Part shown: one piece after another, positions 35,957-44,209 of the stretch
Position numbering within the stretch: the stretch's first letter is position 1
Layout of the letters: every line of letters begins with the position of its first letter
Origin: Bacteroidales bacterium
Lineage (GTDB): Bacteria; Bacteroidota; Bacteroidia; Bacteroidales; UBA932
NCBI GenBank assembly: GCA_017469425.1
Contig: JAFUGJ010000097.1
Coordinates: forward strand, 1 to 47,418
Direction of reading: 5' to 3'
DNA length: 47,418 nt
The notes under the pieces: generated by a model
What the model saw: only the letters and a program-made list of their open reading frames with translations
Told to the model about the DNA's origin: nothing
The model's database searches: none
Position numbers and translations under genes: made by a program

Positions 35957-36301
35957 CTATTTTGCAATCTCATTCTTATCTTTGTTAATATCGAGCAGAA
36001 TTCCTTCCTTGTCCTTGGACAGGGCGAAGCGCTGGAAAAGAGCCGTGCTTTTCTGGCGCTTGAGTTCCCGGACACTCCACTTCTGGGCTTCGCATTCCTT
36101 CGCGTAGAAACTGATTTCCAGAGGATCATCGGATTTGAGAATCTCGAAATAATGACTCCAGCTCAAAATGTGAGACACTGTCTCACTTTTCGGAAAGGAG
36201 CAATAGAATTTTCTCATATAGATGATATTGCTTCGGCTGAAACCCTTTCCGAATCGGTGGGTGAGGTCAGCGGAAAGTAACCATGAATCTATCGCCGTTA
36301 T
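35957..36301 (-). pseudogene. Remnant of a DUF1016/YhcG-type PD-(D/E)XK nuclease gene (N-terminal domain only)
   Basis: The open frame from 36301 to a stop at 35957 encodes SADLTHRFGKGFSRSNIIYM, then LSWSHYFEILK, EAQKWSVRELKRQ and FALSKDKEGIL. This is the core of the DUF1016 N-terminal domain. No start codon is present upstream in this frame; a TGA lies at 36302-36304, and the first ATG (36217) is inside the domain. The C-terminal nuclease domain is absent, since the frame ends after about 20 further residues, right before kptA. The gene has therefore lost both ends. Intact relatives act as nucleases, often near restriction-modification genes. An 86-residue protein from ATG 36217 could still be made. 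Confidence 0.75.
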
Positions 36302-36426
36302 TCAAGTAAATCAGCATAGTTTTCAAATTCTATACATTCTTCATCCCATTGCATTATTGCGTCAAACTCTTCTTGGGTAAATAACTGAATATCCCTTATT
36401 GTTTCTACTCCCTCTCCGGAAAGCAT
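36298..36426 (-). CDS. Possible small acidic protein or gene fragment (42 aa)
   Basis: A short frame from ATG 36426 encodes an acidic peptide (MLSGEGVETIRDIQLF ... MQWDEECIEFENYADLLE). The frame stays open for 10 codons upstream of the ATG. It ends exactly where the DUF1016 remnant begins. It may be a genuine small protein or the tail of a lost gene; there is no family match I can name. Confidence 0.3.
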   Translation of the reverse strand: MLSGEGVETIRDIQLFTQEEFDAIMQWDEECIEFENYADLLE

Positions 36427-36491
36427 TATGTCAAGTAATTCTTGAGGATGATGCTTTCATATGGTGTGCAAGTTACGAAGAAAAGATGAAA

Positions 36492-37025
36492 TCAGGTCTT
36501 CCGAAGGGTGAATCTCTTTACAATCTTTCCTGTGCGGTCAATGGCGCCCACCAGTTCAATCTCCTCGTCATCCGTCATGCCGTAGCCGTCTTCGTCCATG
36601 TAGTAGTAGCCGTCGGGGTTGATTTGCCACCTGACCTCGGCAATTCCGTCCTCAAATCTGCATACAATAGTTGGGAAACCGGCGTTCCCGTCTTTAGCGC
36701 GGGAATAGGCGTCAGCAGGAACATCACGGATGGATTCCCAGTCAACATCTTCTTCTGAAAACCGGATGAAGCGTTCTTTCCGGTCGAGAAATTCAATGGC
36801 CTCCTTGCTCCTGTGATCCAGCAGGAAGCGTGGTTTCCACCAGCCGTAGATAGATTCTTTGACAAGGGCCATATCTTCTCCCAGGTCTTCGGTGCAGAAA
36901 TCAGTGCTGCTCTCGTATTCGGGTTTTGTCAATTCTTCGTACAAGGACTGAACCGGGCTCATGACTTGAGTCGAAGCGGCTTCAGGTGCCGCAGTTTTCT
37001 TCCTGAATAAATCTCTTAGTTTCAT
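36492..37025 (-). CDS. Uncharacterised acidic protein (177 aa)
   Basis: No family is recognised. The basic start MKLRDLFRKKTAAPEAAS is not a signal peptide. The rest is acidic and aromatic, with YGWWKPRFLLDHRSKEAIEF in the middle and a beta-rich C-terminal part (IVCRFEDGIAEVRWQINPDG, then a YYYMDEDGYG turn). It starts 4 bases after the lipoprotein gene at 37030, so the two are likely cotranscribed. It may belong to the same unit as the large operon upstream, but a 101-base gap separates the lipoprotein gene from that operon. Confidence 0.7.
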   Translation of the reverse strand: MKLRDLFRKKTAAPEAASTQVMSPVQSLYEELTKPEYESSTDFCTEDLGEDMALVKESIYGWWKPRFLLDHRSKEAIEFLDRKERFIRFSEEDVDWESIRDVPADAYSRAKDGNAGFPTIVCRFEDGIAEVRWQINPDGYYYMDEDGYGMTDDEEIELVGAIDRTGKIVKRFTLRKT

Positions 37026-37029
37026 GGCG

Positions 37030-37401
37030 TCAGTATTTTTGATTCATTAACTCGTCAAGTCGTGTTGCATAGGGATAAAGATGCGCACTTATTTTCTTTT
37101 GGGCAAGCGTATCCGCCACATGATTACAAAGCTCCTCGAGCTGCCGGATTCTAACCCAGAACAGCTCGATATTATCCCGATGGCCGATGCTGTCGTAAAA
37201 CCTAACCGCCGCCTCAGTACCCTGCGTAAGCGCCACATTCTCAATCAATTCCTTTTCCGAGACAATCTTTTCGCCGAGCTCGATGGCCTGCTCCATTGCG
37301 CGGGAAATGGCAATCTCCTCGGCTTTATAATGCCTGGCATTTTGATGACAAGCGCACAGCGAAAGCGTGGTAAAGATGATTAGGATGATGGTTCTTTTCA
37401 T
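37030..37401 (-). CDS. Small predicted lipoprotein (123 aa)
   Basis: The N-terminus MKRTIILIIFTTLSLCAC is a lipoprotein signal with a LCAC lipobox, so the mature protein would be membrane-anchored on the periplasmic side. The remaining ~105 residues are predicted helical and charged (EEIAISRAMEQAIELGEKIV, FWVRIRQLEELCNHVADTLA). No family is recognised. The gene begins 101 bases after the preceding gene, with no TAnnTTTG box seen in the gap. Confidence 0.7.
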   Translation of the reverse strand: MKRTIILIIFTTLSLCACHQNARHYKAEEIAISRAMEQAIELGEKIVSEKELIENVALTQGTEAAVRFYDSIGHRDNIELFWVRIRQLEELCNHVADTLAQKKISAHLYPYATRLDELMNQKY

Positions 37402-37502
37402 GATAAATCTCGTTCTAAAACATTTATTGATATAGATGTTTTTAGAATCCGATTTCTATCATGCTTTGTTCTTTATTTAACCGTCCTTGTGTTCCTGGAG
37501 AA

Positions 37503-37760
37503 TTACTCACTCTGCTTCTCAAAAAGACTCCGCGCGGCAATCAAGACACAAATCTCTGCAAGTAGCTTGCGAACTTTCTCAATTTGTTCATCCGAAGCGG
37601 TTCTCTCAAAATCTTTTAAAGAATTGATTACGGTGCAAGACTGTTCCCTGAGTTCATCTTCTGTTACGATACCATCCTCTATGATTTTCATGAAAGAATG
37701 TTGATTCATGATAAGGTCATCTATGTTGAGAATGCCTTCTCCTTCAAAAAAAGTATTCAT
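37503..37760 (-). CDS. Uncharacterised small helical protein (85 aa), last gene of the conflict operon
   Basis: ATG 37760 (MNTFFEGEGILNIDD) is preferred because it starts 17 bases after the preceding gene; a longer frame from 37811 would overlap that gene by 34 bases. The 85-residue product is acidic and helical (VTEDELREQSCTVINSLKDF, KVRKLLAEICVLIAARSLFE). No family is recognised. It could be an adaptor or regulator of the membrane protein encoded just upstream. Confidence 0.6.
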   Translation of the reverse strand: MNTFFEGEGILNIDDLIMNQHSFMKIIEDGIVTEDELREQSCTVINSLKDFERTASDEQIEKVRKLLAEICVLIAARSLFEKQSE

Positions 37761-37777
37761 ACCTATCGTTTTGAATT

Positions 37778-38476
37778 TTACTTGGTAAGGTCTTTTCCAC
37801 ATACGGAACAAAAATGGTCCCCGGGATTGAAAGGACTCCCGCAGTCAGGGCAGTTGTGCGCTTTCATAGCTCGGTCCAAAGCCCCGCTGGTGCGGGCTTC
37901 TTTGAATTGCTTGGCACCTTCTCTAAATAATCCACCCATATCTTCACGATTCATGATTTCCTCAATAATCTTCTTGGTGCTGTCATCTTCCGCTACTTGT
38001 ATAGAGCCATCCGGCTTGATTACCCTGGAAATCAATTTAAGATAAACATATGCCGCGGCATAAATGAGACCATATCCAATAGCCCCTTCCGCAAGTGCAG
38101 CACCGGCACTTCCAAAGAGAGGGATGAAGGACAGCACTCCAGCCACAAAATGACCTGCCATCAAAGCTCCATACTGAGTGATGATATTGGTTGCGATGGC
38201 ATTCGCCAGAAACTTGGCTGTTTCCGTGGTCATTGACAACCCAACGGTCTTATTGATTTTAACATAGGTCGCCCAGACAAATCCTGCTTGAGCAATCGCC
38301 GCCATGGCGCCACCGGCCCCGGGGATAACGGCTGCTGCCATGCTGGCTACAGCAGAAGCGAGGGCAAAATGGCTGATTGTCTCAGCGATTCCTTCTATCT
38401 TCGTTCCGTTCAGCGTTCCCTGCATGGCTTTGTCAAGTTCTACCAGAACCTTGGCAAAAAAAGGTGCGATTTTCAT
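37778..38476 (-). CDS. Glycine-rich membrane protein (DUF697-like) with C-terminal zinc ribbon
   Basis: The 232-residue protein has hydrophobic glycine/alanine-rich helices at about residues 38-70 (AVASMAAAVIPGAGGAM) and 98-145 (VAGVLSFIPLFGSAGAALAE). The pattern resembles DUF697/YcjF-type regions and some membrane-inserting domains. Its C-terminus is a four-cysteine zinc ribbon (CPDCGSPFNPGDHFCSVCG). A short conserved-looking amphipathic start precedes the helices. It lies 8 bases after the M48 gene, which carries a similar ribbon, so the two proteins may share a partner or regulation. A role as membrane effector is inferred, not shown. Confidence 0.72.
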   Translation of the reverse strand: MKIAPFFAKVLVELDKAMQGTLNGTKIEGIAETISHFALASAVASMAAAVIPGAGGAMAAIAQAGFVWATYVKINKTVGLSMTTETAKFLANAIATNIITQYGALMAGHFVAGVLSFIPLFGSAGAALAEGAIGYGLIYAAAYVYLKLISRVIKPDGSIQVAEDDSTKKIIEEIMNREDMGGLFREGAKQFKEARTSGALDRAMKAHNCPDCGSPFNPGDHFCSVCGKDLTK

Positions 38477-38484
38477 AATATATT

Positions 38485-39345
38485 CTATTTTAGCTTGTTA
38501 CCGCAATGTTTGCAGAATGTGTCTTCGGAACGGATAGCCCTGTAACAATTAGGGCAGTAAGGGTATTTGGCTCTCAAATCCTTATACTCCGGTGTTGTCA
38601 CCCATCTCAAAGTCTCCCGGATGCGAACAGAAGTGAAAGGATGGCTATTGCCCAGAACCGCATATGTCTGAAGAGTCTTATTCCAGGCTCCATCTTTGCG
38701 TATTGCATCGTATTTGTCGGCTTGCTCTGCCAACTCAATCAAATTAATATCATCTGTGATTGACTTGGGGCCTCCGGCAAGTCGCGACATAACGCGGATA
38801 GTTGCATCCGGGCCGCAATGGAAAGTAGCCACACGGTCGCAGCTAAGCTCACTCTTCCTGCTCCAATACTGGAGGGCAATCATTACAGGGTCTGTAACAA
38901 AACCAAAGAGATTGAACTTTGGTGCATAATCTGTAAGAGACAAAACAATCGTATGATACAACAGGTGCCGACATAAAATATGGCCACATTCATGCGCCAC
39001 CACAGCAGAAAGTTCATCCTCGGTGAGCATCTCTACAAGCCCTGATGTGATGGTAATTGCCGTATAGGTATCTCCAAAAGCATACGCGTTTGGCATAGGA
39101 TCCATCTCCAGATAAAAGGCCGGCTCCCGAATGTCAAGTCTCTGGCAGATTGGTGGCAAAATGTTGTACAGTTTAGGCAACTGCGTTGGCGAAAGAAGAA
39201 TCTTGGAAGCCATATTGGTTCCATAGGTCATCTGTTCAACGCCAAAATCCATAATCTTCTTCACGACAGACGGAAGGATTGGGATTGATTCAAGGGCCTT
39301 CAGCGCAGCCGCATCCTCCGGGTGGGTAAACTCTTGCGGGGTCAT
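38485..39345 (-). CDS. M48-family zinc metallopeptidase with C-terminal zinc ribbon
   Basis: This 286-residue protein carries the gluzincin motif HECGH at residues 118-122 (AVVAHECGHILCRHL), with the third ligand Glu in SRKSELSCDRVA, and PNAYAFGDTYTAITITSGL upstream, as in M48 peptidases (HtpX/Ste24 group). One or two hydrophobic stretches near the active site suggest membrane association. The C-terminus is a zinc ribbon (CPNCYRAIRSEDTFCKHCG). It overlaps the stop of the nSTAND gene by 4 bases (ATGA), so its translation is coupled. M48 enzymes cut membrane or membrane-near proteins; here it may process or activate another component of the operon. Confidence 0.85.
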   Translation of the reverse strand: MTPQEFTHPEDAAALKALESIPILPSVVKKIMDFGVEQMTYGTNMASKILLSPTQLPKLYNILPPICQRLDIREPAFYLEMDPMPNAYAFGDTYTAITITSGLVEMLTEDELSAVVAHECGHILCRHLLYHTIVLSLTDYAPKFNLFGFVTDPVMIALQYWSRKSELSCDRVATFHCGPDATIRVMSRLAGGPKSITDDINLIELAEQADKYDAIRKDGAWNKTLQTYAVLGNSHPFTSVRIRETLRWVTTPEYKDLRAKYPYCPNCYRAIRSEDTFCKHCGNKLK

Positions 39346-42300
39346 TTGCTCAAATGTTGTTTATAACAATCGATTATCTTTTGCCATTGCTCTTTGGTTG
39401 GAGAAAGCAGCAGAAGAACATCCTCTCTACTGTCATATAAATAATTATCAAACAAAGCGCAAGACGAACTATATAACTTAAGTGTTCCGATTCTCCGTAA
39501 TCGGGAATCCAAAATATCATAACCATCTCTTTCGACCACAAAAAAAGCTCCATTATCACTGACAAAGGCATCTCCTTTCGAAAAGAGGGTCTTAATCATA
39601 TGATACTGTGAATCATAAACATTCACGCGCTTTTTCTTTCCGTCGTTATCGATGTCGGTGCTGATAATCAGATAATCTTTATTCTGACTTAAATATGGTT
39701 TAGAGTCAGAATGAAGTGTCTTTATAACTCTCAAACTCGCATCCCTAATCTCTACAAGGTCAGGTTTCTTATAACAAACAAGACTCTCTTCTCTTGGGCC
39801 GAAAGAGACATAGTCATATCCACGAAGAGTATCCTGAACAGAAAGGTCTGCAGCTCGGACCTCATAGTCGTAATCAGCGTACTTGTTTTTATTTATATAG
39901 AATCTTCCATTGGAGGAATAACGCAATCCTTTTCGCGTGAGTACTGCTACACTATCTGCTTTTTCGTCATACACGACACTCTGACTGCTGCGATTAACGA
40001 AAAAGTAATTATCACTACAATAGAAACTGACATCATAGTAAGATGTATTCATCAGCGTATCTATCACATTCATTTCAGAATCTCTAATCTCAACAACATG
40101 CTCATCAACTTCCCGCTCGAGATACTTTCCAGACTTGCTGAAACTGAAAGAACTGGTCGGGTAATTACTAATTAAAGTGTCTATCACTGAAAAAAGGCTA
40201 TCTCTTACTTCTATCCTATAACTACTAAGTGGATTAAGAAGTATGCCATTGACAGGATTGAATTCAATACGATTCGGCAAAAAACCACTTTGGAAACTTG
40301 CAAGCAAAACAGAATCTCTGTCATATACTTCCAACCATCCATCTCTCTCAACAGAAGAAAGGATAAACCGTTGCCCATCAATAGATTTTATGTATCTCGA
40401 AGAGGTTAAAAGAGGTTTCAAGCTCTTCGCATCAAGGATATAATTACAATTATTATTATAAGCTATATAATAGCCATCCTTTCGACAATCAGAATAAAAA
40501 ATTAAAAAATGATATGGATAATTCTCCTGTTCAAGAGAATTCAATACTTGCTGGAACAGCAGTCTGGCTTGAAGCTTGACTGTATCCCTTTTATTTACCC
40601 GCCCATCCTCTGGAATAAGATCAAATAATGTTCTTGCCGCTTCTTCCTTATTACCACTCTCAAGTAACTCTTTTGCATAGCTAAGTTGTTGAATCCTAAC
40701 GATTGCTTTATTCTTTGTAGAATTGTAAACAATTGAGCCTATTATTAACAAGAGAATTATTACCCAGACAATTGGATTATGGAGTTGCTTTTTCATCCAG
40801 CTCCAGAATCTTCTACAATTTGGCTTGAATTCTTTGTTCCAGAACTCCGGCAAATCTGATTTGAACAATTTGCGAATTCCACGAATCAAATCCCGCCACG
40901 ACAGAAGTTGGCTCATCCCAGTCATGAAAACAGCTAAAGCAAGAGGAACAGCCACTAAATTCGCAAATACTATTTCCTCGGCTGGCGACTCTGGAATTGT
41001 AATATTAAGCCAACCATAAACCAACCAGTAAACAGTAAACCAGGCCAATAGAGAAACCGCAAATAACAGTAATCCAAAGAATAAATCCCTGGCAGCTTGA
41101 GGACTCTTCCTCGCCTTGAACAAAAGAACTACTGCGATAAAAACAAGAAGCAGGACAAACAGGGGATAAAAGACATACCCAAATTCGGAAATAAACGGAA
41201 GACTATGAACGAAATAGAGTTTATATCTATAAAAAATGAATTTGTATAACGGCTCAATCTCTATAGCCTTATAATCCATAACAATATCCTTAGCAAGGAC
41301 AGAACCAAGGAATGGTTTTGGAGCAAAGACTGTAATCTTGCTACGATACTGCTTAGGAACGAGGTCTAAACACCGTTGGGAGGGATTATCTGTAAGAACA
41401 TGTAATTCTTTAAGAAATGCAAAACCATCTTCAGAAAGGTAATTAAACAATCCGGCATTATTCGACCCATATGAATAATCCAAAAACAGGGCTGAAGACT
41501 TACTATTATATTCATATACCGGCAATCCCGAAAATGAATCATAATTAAAGTATACATACCTGTTATCAAAGAAAGAAGGATTACCATAATGGCTGGCGAT
41601 AGTGCTTCCCAGGAAATCTGACAGTTGCTTCACATTAGTACCTGCCGGAATATCAACAATCTCATATTCGCAATTCTCATTCGACAACTCATCCTTCTTG
41701 ACAAGAGCACCCCCTATAGAACAGAATTGACCATTGACATAGGTATGATAATCAGTAGTTGCAGCTATCGGTATATTATCTATCGTATTGAATATGACTC
41801 CTTCTTGTTCTCTATAAAGACTGTCATTCGAGAAAGAAATATCGCAATGAAGTATTTTGCCAGGTGAAGGTTTAAAACTGCTTTTAATTCTTATGGAGTC
41901 CGGGAGCTCCAAATATTTAATACCGGAACATCCGACAAAAGAATCAGGGGAAATGCTTCCTACTCCGCGAAGCAAAAGTGTATCTATGGACTTACAATCT
42001 TCAAACGCCCAATTATCAATTACTACGCCATCGCAAAAACGCACTAGTTCCAAATTACTGCACCCAGCAAAACTAGAACTGCCTATTTGCTTAATGCTTT
42101 TTGAAAATAACACAGCTTTTAGGTCTTTTCGTCCTTTAGCAGCAAGACCAAGAACTTTAGTAACACTATTTAAAGGTGGAACATTAAAGTTTAGGATTGA
42201 ATCCGGAACATAACGGACTTTTTCCAACGCCTTCCCAGAATATGAGAATTTATATCGGTTCTCTTCCAATTTACTGTTCTTAAAAACAATTCTATCGAAA

Positions 42301-44204
42301 GCCACCTCTTTTTCTGTTACATCATCTGGGAATGGAGTATAAGATACATACCTCTTAACTATTTCGCCAGTCGATAGAATAAGTGATTCTTCCTCAACAG
42401 AAAGGGCCTTATCACAGTGAACTATATGTGAACCATTCTTCTCCCAGATAACACCATCAATATCTTGATAATAAGAATTATCCGAAGAAACCGACAACTC
42501 AAGTTTAGAGTTATTACCGGACTTGAATGCTTGATATAGCTTTGTTACACTTGCCGGAATGTTTAGCCTCTTTAACTGTGGGCAATCGATTATGTTGTTT
42601 AAATCAACATCTTCCACCCCCTCTGGTAATACTATCTCCCGTAGATTTTCACATTTGATAAAGTATGGAATGCGTTTTTCTGTCCCGTCGCAATTCTTGA
42701 TTACAACTTTTTGAAGATTAGGACAATTGTAAAAGACATAACGAGAAGGTTTTTTCTTCCCATTGACTTCAACCGTTTCATATGTATCATCAAGTTCAAA
42801 ATAGGTCCAATTGTACCCGGTTACAGTCGGATGCTTTTCTTTTTCATTATTGATAGATACCATACTTGAAGAACTTGCATGGAAGATACCTCTGACATGC
42901 AAGAAAACAGAAACAAAAATAATAGCCAAAGCTGCACCAAAAGCCACTTTTAGAGCACGCTTCCGTGAACGGAAAGCATTAACCTTTTTGTTGCCTAAAG
43001 CTACCACCTCCGCAACTTTGTCGTGGACCAGTTCTACATATTCAACCTCATTGATTTCAGTGGTTTTAATGAGATGCCTCTTGTCCAGGGCATCAAGATA
43101 ATCTTCCTTGAAATAAATCTTCTTTAATTGAGGGTCGGTCAGCGGTACACGCAAGCGTTTTCCCTCCATAGAAACCAGTGCACTCTCAATTGCTTTCCTT
43201 ATCTTTTTAGAAATATGAAGCTCTTGAAAAATCTCATTGTAATACTGCCCGATAATTGCAGTGGTAGAAGGCGGTAATTCATCCTCTGAATAAGGAAGCT
43301 TATTTCCAGCTTCATCCTCTTCTGCCATTTCATACAGCTTACTGCAAAGGACGGATAGGATAAGCGTAGAAATATGTTCCTTTCCTTTCTCCTTAGATTG
43401 TTCAATGATTTTATCGGCAATCAAGTCCAGCGTATCAACTCCTTGCTGCGTAACAATTTCCCTGGCCTGTTCGTTGGTAAGAGGCTGAAGTGAGTACCGG
43501 TTGTTTTTAAGCGCAGGCACATTATACCGCTGGATGCCCCAATAATCCAACTGCCCTATATACTCTTCTCGCAGTGAAAAAAGGATTTTATAGCTCTGGG
43601 CTGGGATGGATTCTAAAGTCATCCCGTTCTTGCCCATCTCATCAATCAACGGCTCAGGAATATGCGAAAGGCTTAGTTCGTGGAGTAAATCAAAGAACGC
43701 ATCAGTGTACTCAACCGGCAGCTTGAAGATTTCCTCGAACTGGTCGAACACAATGACTGGAATCACCTCGAATCCCAAACTGGTAATCCTGTTAGAGCGA
43801 AGGAACCACCACAAAGAATTGTCGAAAGCCTCGGAATGATTATCGGGATAATCATCCGTTATATTATACTTTGCATTGTTCGGGAGCTCTTTGTTTAAAA
43901 CCGATATCTCCGATAGAATCTGGGCCCGAATATTATTCTCAAAGGCAGCACGAGGATTTCCTATACTAAGTTGCTCTTCTGCCAGGACAAAAGGGATGGG
44001 CAGATACATATTCCCCCGAAGGTTAGGCACGAGGCCTGCCTTTACGAGAGAACTTTTGCCAATACCGGATTCTGCATACAACACACAAATATCCGACCCT
44101 TCCACTAGATGGAAAAGATTCTTGATGTCGGCATCGCGCCCTTTGAAACGCTGCGCATCTTTTTCTTCGTACTGGCGGAAGCTGAGCCAAGGATTACTAA
44201 TCAT
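39342..44204 (-). CDS. Giant membrane STAND NTPase with leucine-rich repeats and propeller-like tail (1620 aa)
   Basis: Residues 1-410 form a STAND-type NTPase module of the novel-STAND-1 kind. It opens NPWLSFRQYEEKDAQRFKGR, with Walker A AESGIGKSS (44-52), Walker B VIVFDQFEE (152-160 region) and a helical/winged-helix part ending ELVHDKVAEV. A membrane span follows (about 417-438). BspA-like leucine-rich repeats occupy about 485-780 (CPNLQKVVIKNC, SSFAGCSNLELVRF). Four more spans lie at about 1008-1030, 1040-1066, 1078-1098 and 1144-1161. A TPR-like helical stretch (1165-1225) and a repetitive beta-rich C-terminus (about 1230-1600, recurring VEIRDSxxxVIDTL units) suggest a propeller. STAND proteins are ligand-triggered switches in immunity. 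This combination with five membrane spans is unusual. Confidence 0.82.
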   Translation of the reverse strand: MISNPWLSFRQYEEKDAQRFKGRDADIKNLFHLVEGSDICVLYAESGIGKSSLVKAGLVPNLRGNMYLPIPFVLAEEQLSIGNPRAAFENNIRAQILSEISVLNKELPNNAKYNITDDYPDNHSEAFDNSLWWFLRSNRITSLGFEVIPVIVFDQFEEIFKLPVEYTDAFFDLLHELSLSHIPEPLIDEMGKNGMTLESIPAQSYKILFSLREEYIGQLDYWGIQRYNVPALKNNRYSLQPLTNEQAREIVTQQGVDTLDLIADKIIEQSKEKGKEHISTLILSVLCSKLYEMAEEDEAGNKLPYSEDELPPSTTAIIGQYYNEIFQELHISKKIRKAIESALVSMEGKRLRVPLTDPQLKKIYFKEDYLDALDKRHLIKTTEINEVEYVELVHDKVAEVVALGNKKVNAFRSRKRALKVAFGAALAIIFVSVFLHVRGIFHASSSSMVSINNEKEKHPTVTGYNWTYFELDDTYETVEVNGKKKPSRYVFYNCPNLQKVVIKNCDGTEKRIPYFIKCENLREIVLPEGVEDVDLNNIIDCPQLKRLNIPASVTKLYQAFKSGNNSKLELSVSSDNSYYQDIDGVIWEKNGSHIVHCDKALSVEEESLILSTGEIVKRYVSYTPFPDDVTEKEVAFDRIVFKNSKLEENRYKFSYSGKALEKVRYVPDSILNFNVPPLNSVTKVLGLAAKGRKDLKAVLFSKSIKQIGSSSFAGCSNLELVRFCDGVVIDNWAFEDCKSIDTLLLRGVGSISPDSFVGCSGIKYLELPDSIRIKSSFKPSPGKILHCDISFSNDSLYREQEGVIFNTIDNIPIAATTDYHTYVNGQFCSIGGALVKKDELSNENCEYEIVDIPAGTNVKQLSDFLGSTIASHYGNPSFFDNRYVYFNYDSFSGLPVYEYNSKSSALFLDYSYGSNNAGLFNYLSEDGFAFLKELHVLTDNPSQRCLDLVPKQYRSKITVFAPKPFLGSVLAKDIVMDYKAIEIEPLYKFIFYRYKLYFVHSLPFISEFGYVFYPLFVLLLVFIAVVLLFKARKSPQAARDLFFGLLLFAVSLLAWFTVYWLVYGWLNITIPESPAEEIVFANLVAVPLALAVFMTGMSQLLSWRDLIRGIRKLFKSDLPEFWNKEFKPNCRRFWSWMKKQLHNPIVWVIILLLIIGSIVYNSTKNKAIVRIQQLSYAKELLESGNKEEAARTLFDLIPEDGRVNKRDTVKLQARLLFQQVLNSLEQENYPYHFLIFYSDCRKDGYYIAYNNNCNYILDAKSLKPLLTSSRYIKSIDGQRFILSSVERDGWLEVYDRDSVLLASFQSGFLPNRIEFNPVNGILLNPLSSYRIEVRDSLFSVIDTLISNYPTSSFSFSKSGKYLEREVDEHVVEIRDSEMNVIDTLMNTSYYDVSFYCSDNYFFVNRSSQSVVYDEKADSVAVLTRKGLRYSSNGRFYINKNKYADYDYEVRAADLSVQDTLRGYDYVSFGPREESLVCYKKPDLVEIRDASLRVIKTLHSDSKPYLSQNKDYLIISTDIDNDGKKKRVNVYDSQYHMIKTLFSKGDAFVSDNGAFFVVERDGYDILDSRLRRIGTLKLYSSSCALFDNYLYDSREDVLLLLSPTKEQWQKIIDCYKQHLSK

Positions 44205-44209
44205 GATTT

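Noticed and set aside
39711-40175. 154-codon plus-strand frame opposite the nSTAND tail
   Set aside because: It is antisense to the strong 1620-codon gene and shows no domain; AT-rich DNA gives such frames by chance.
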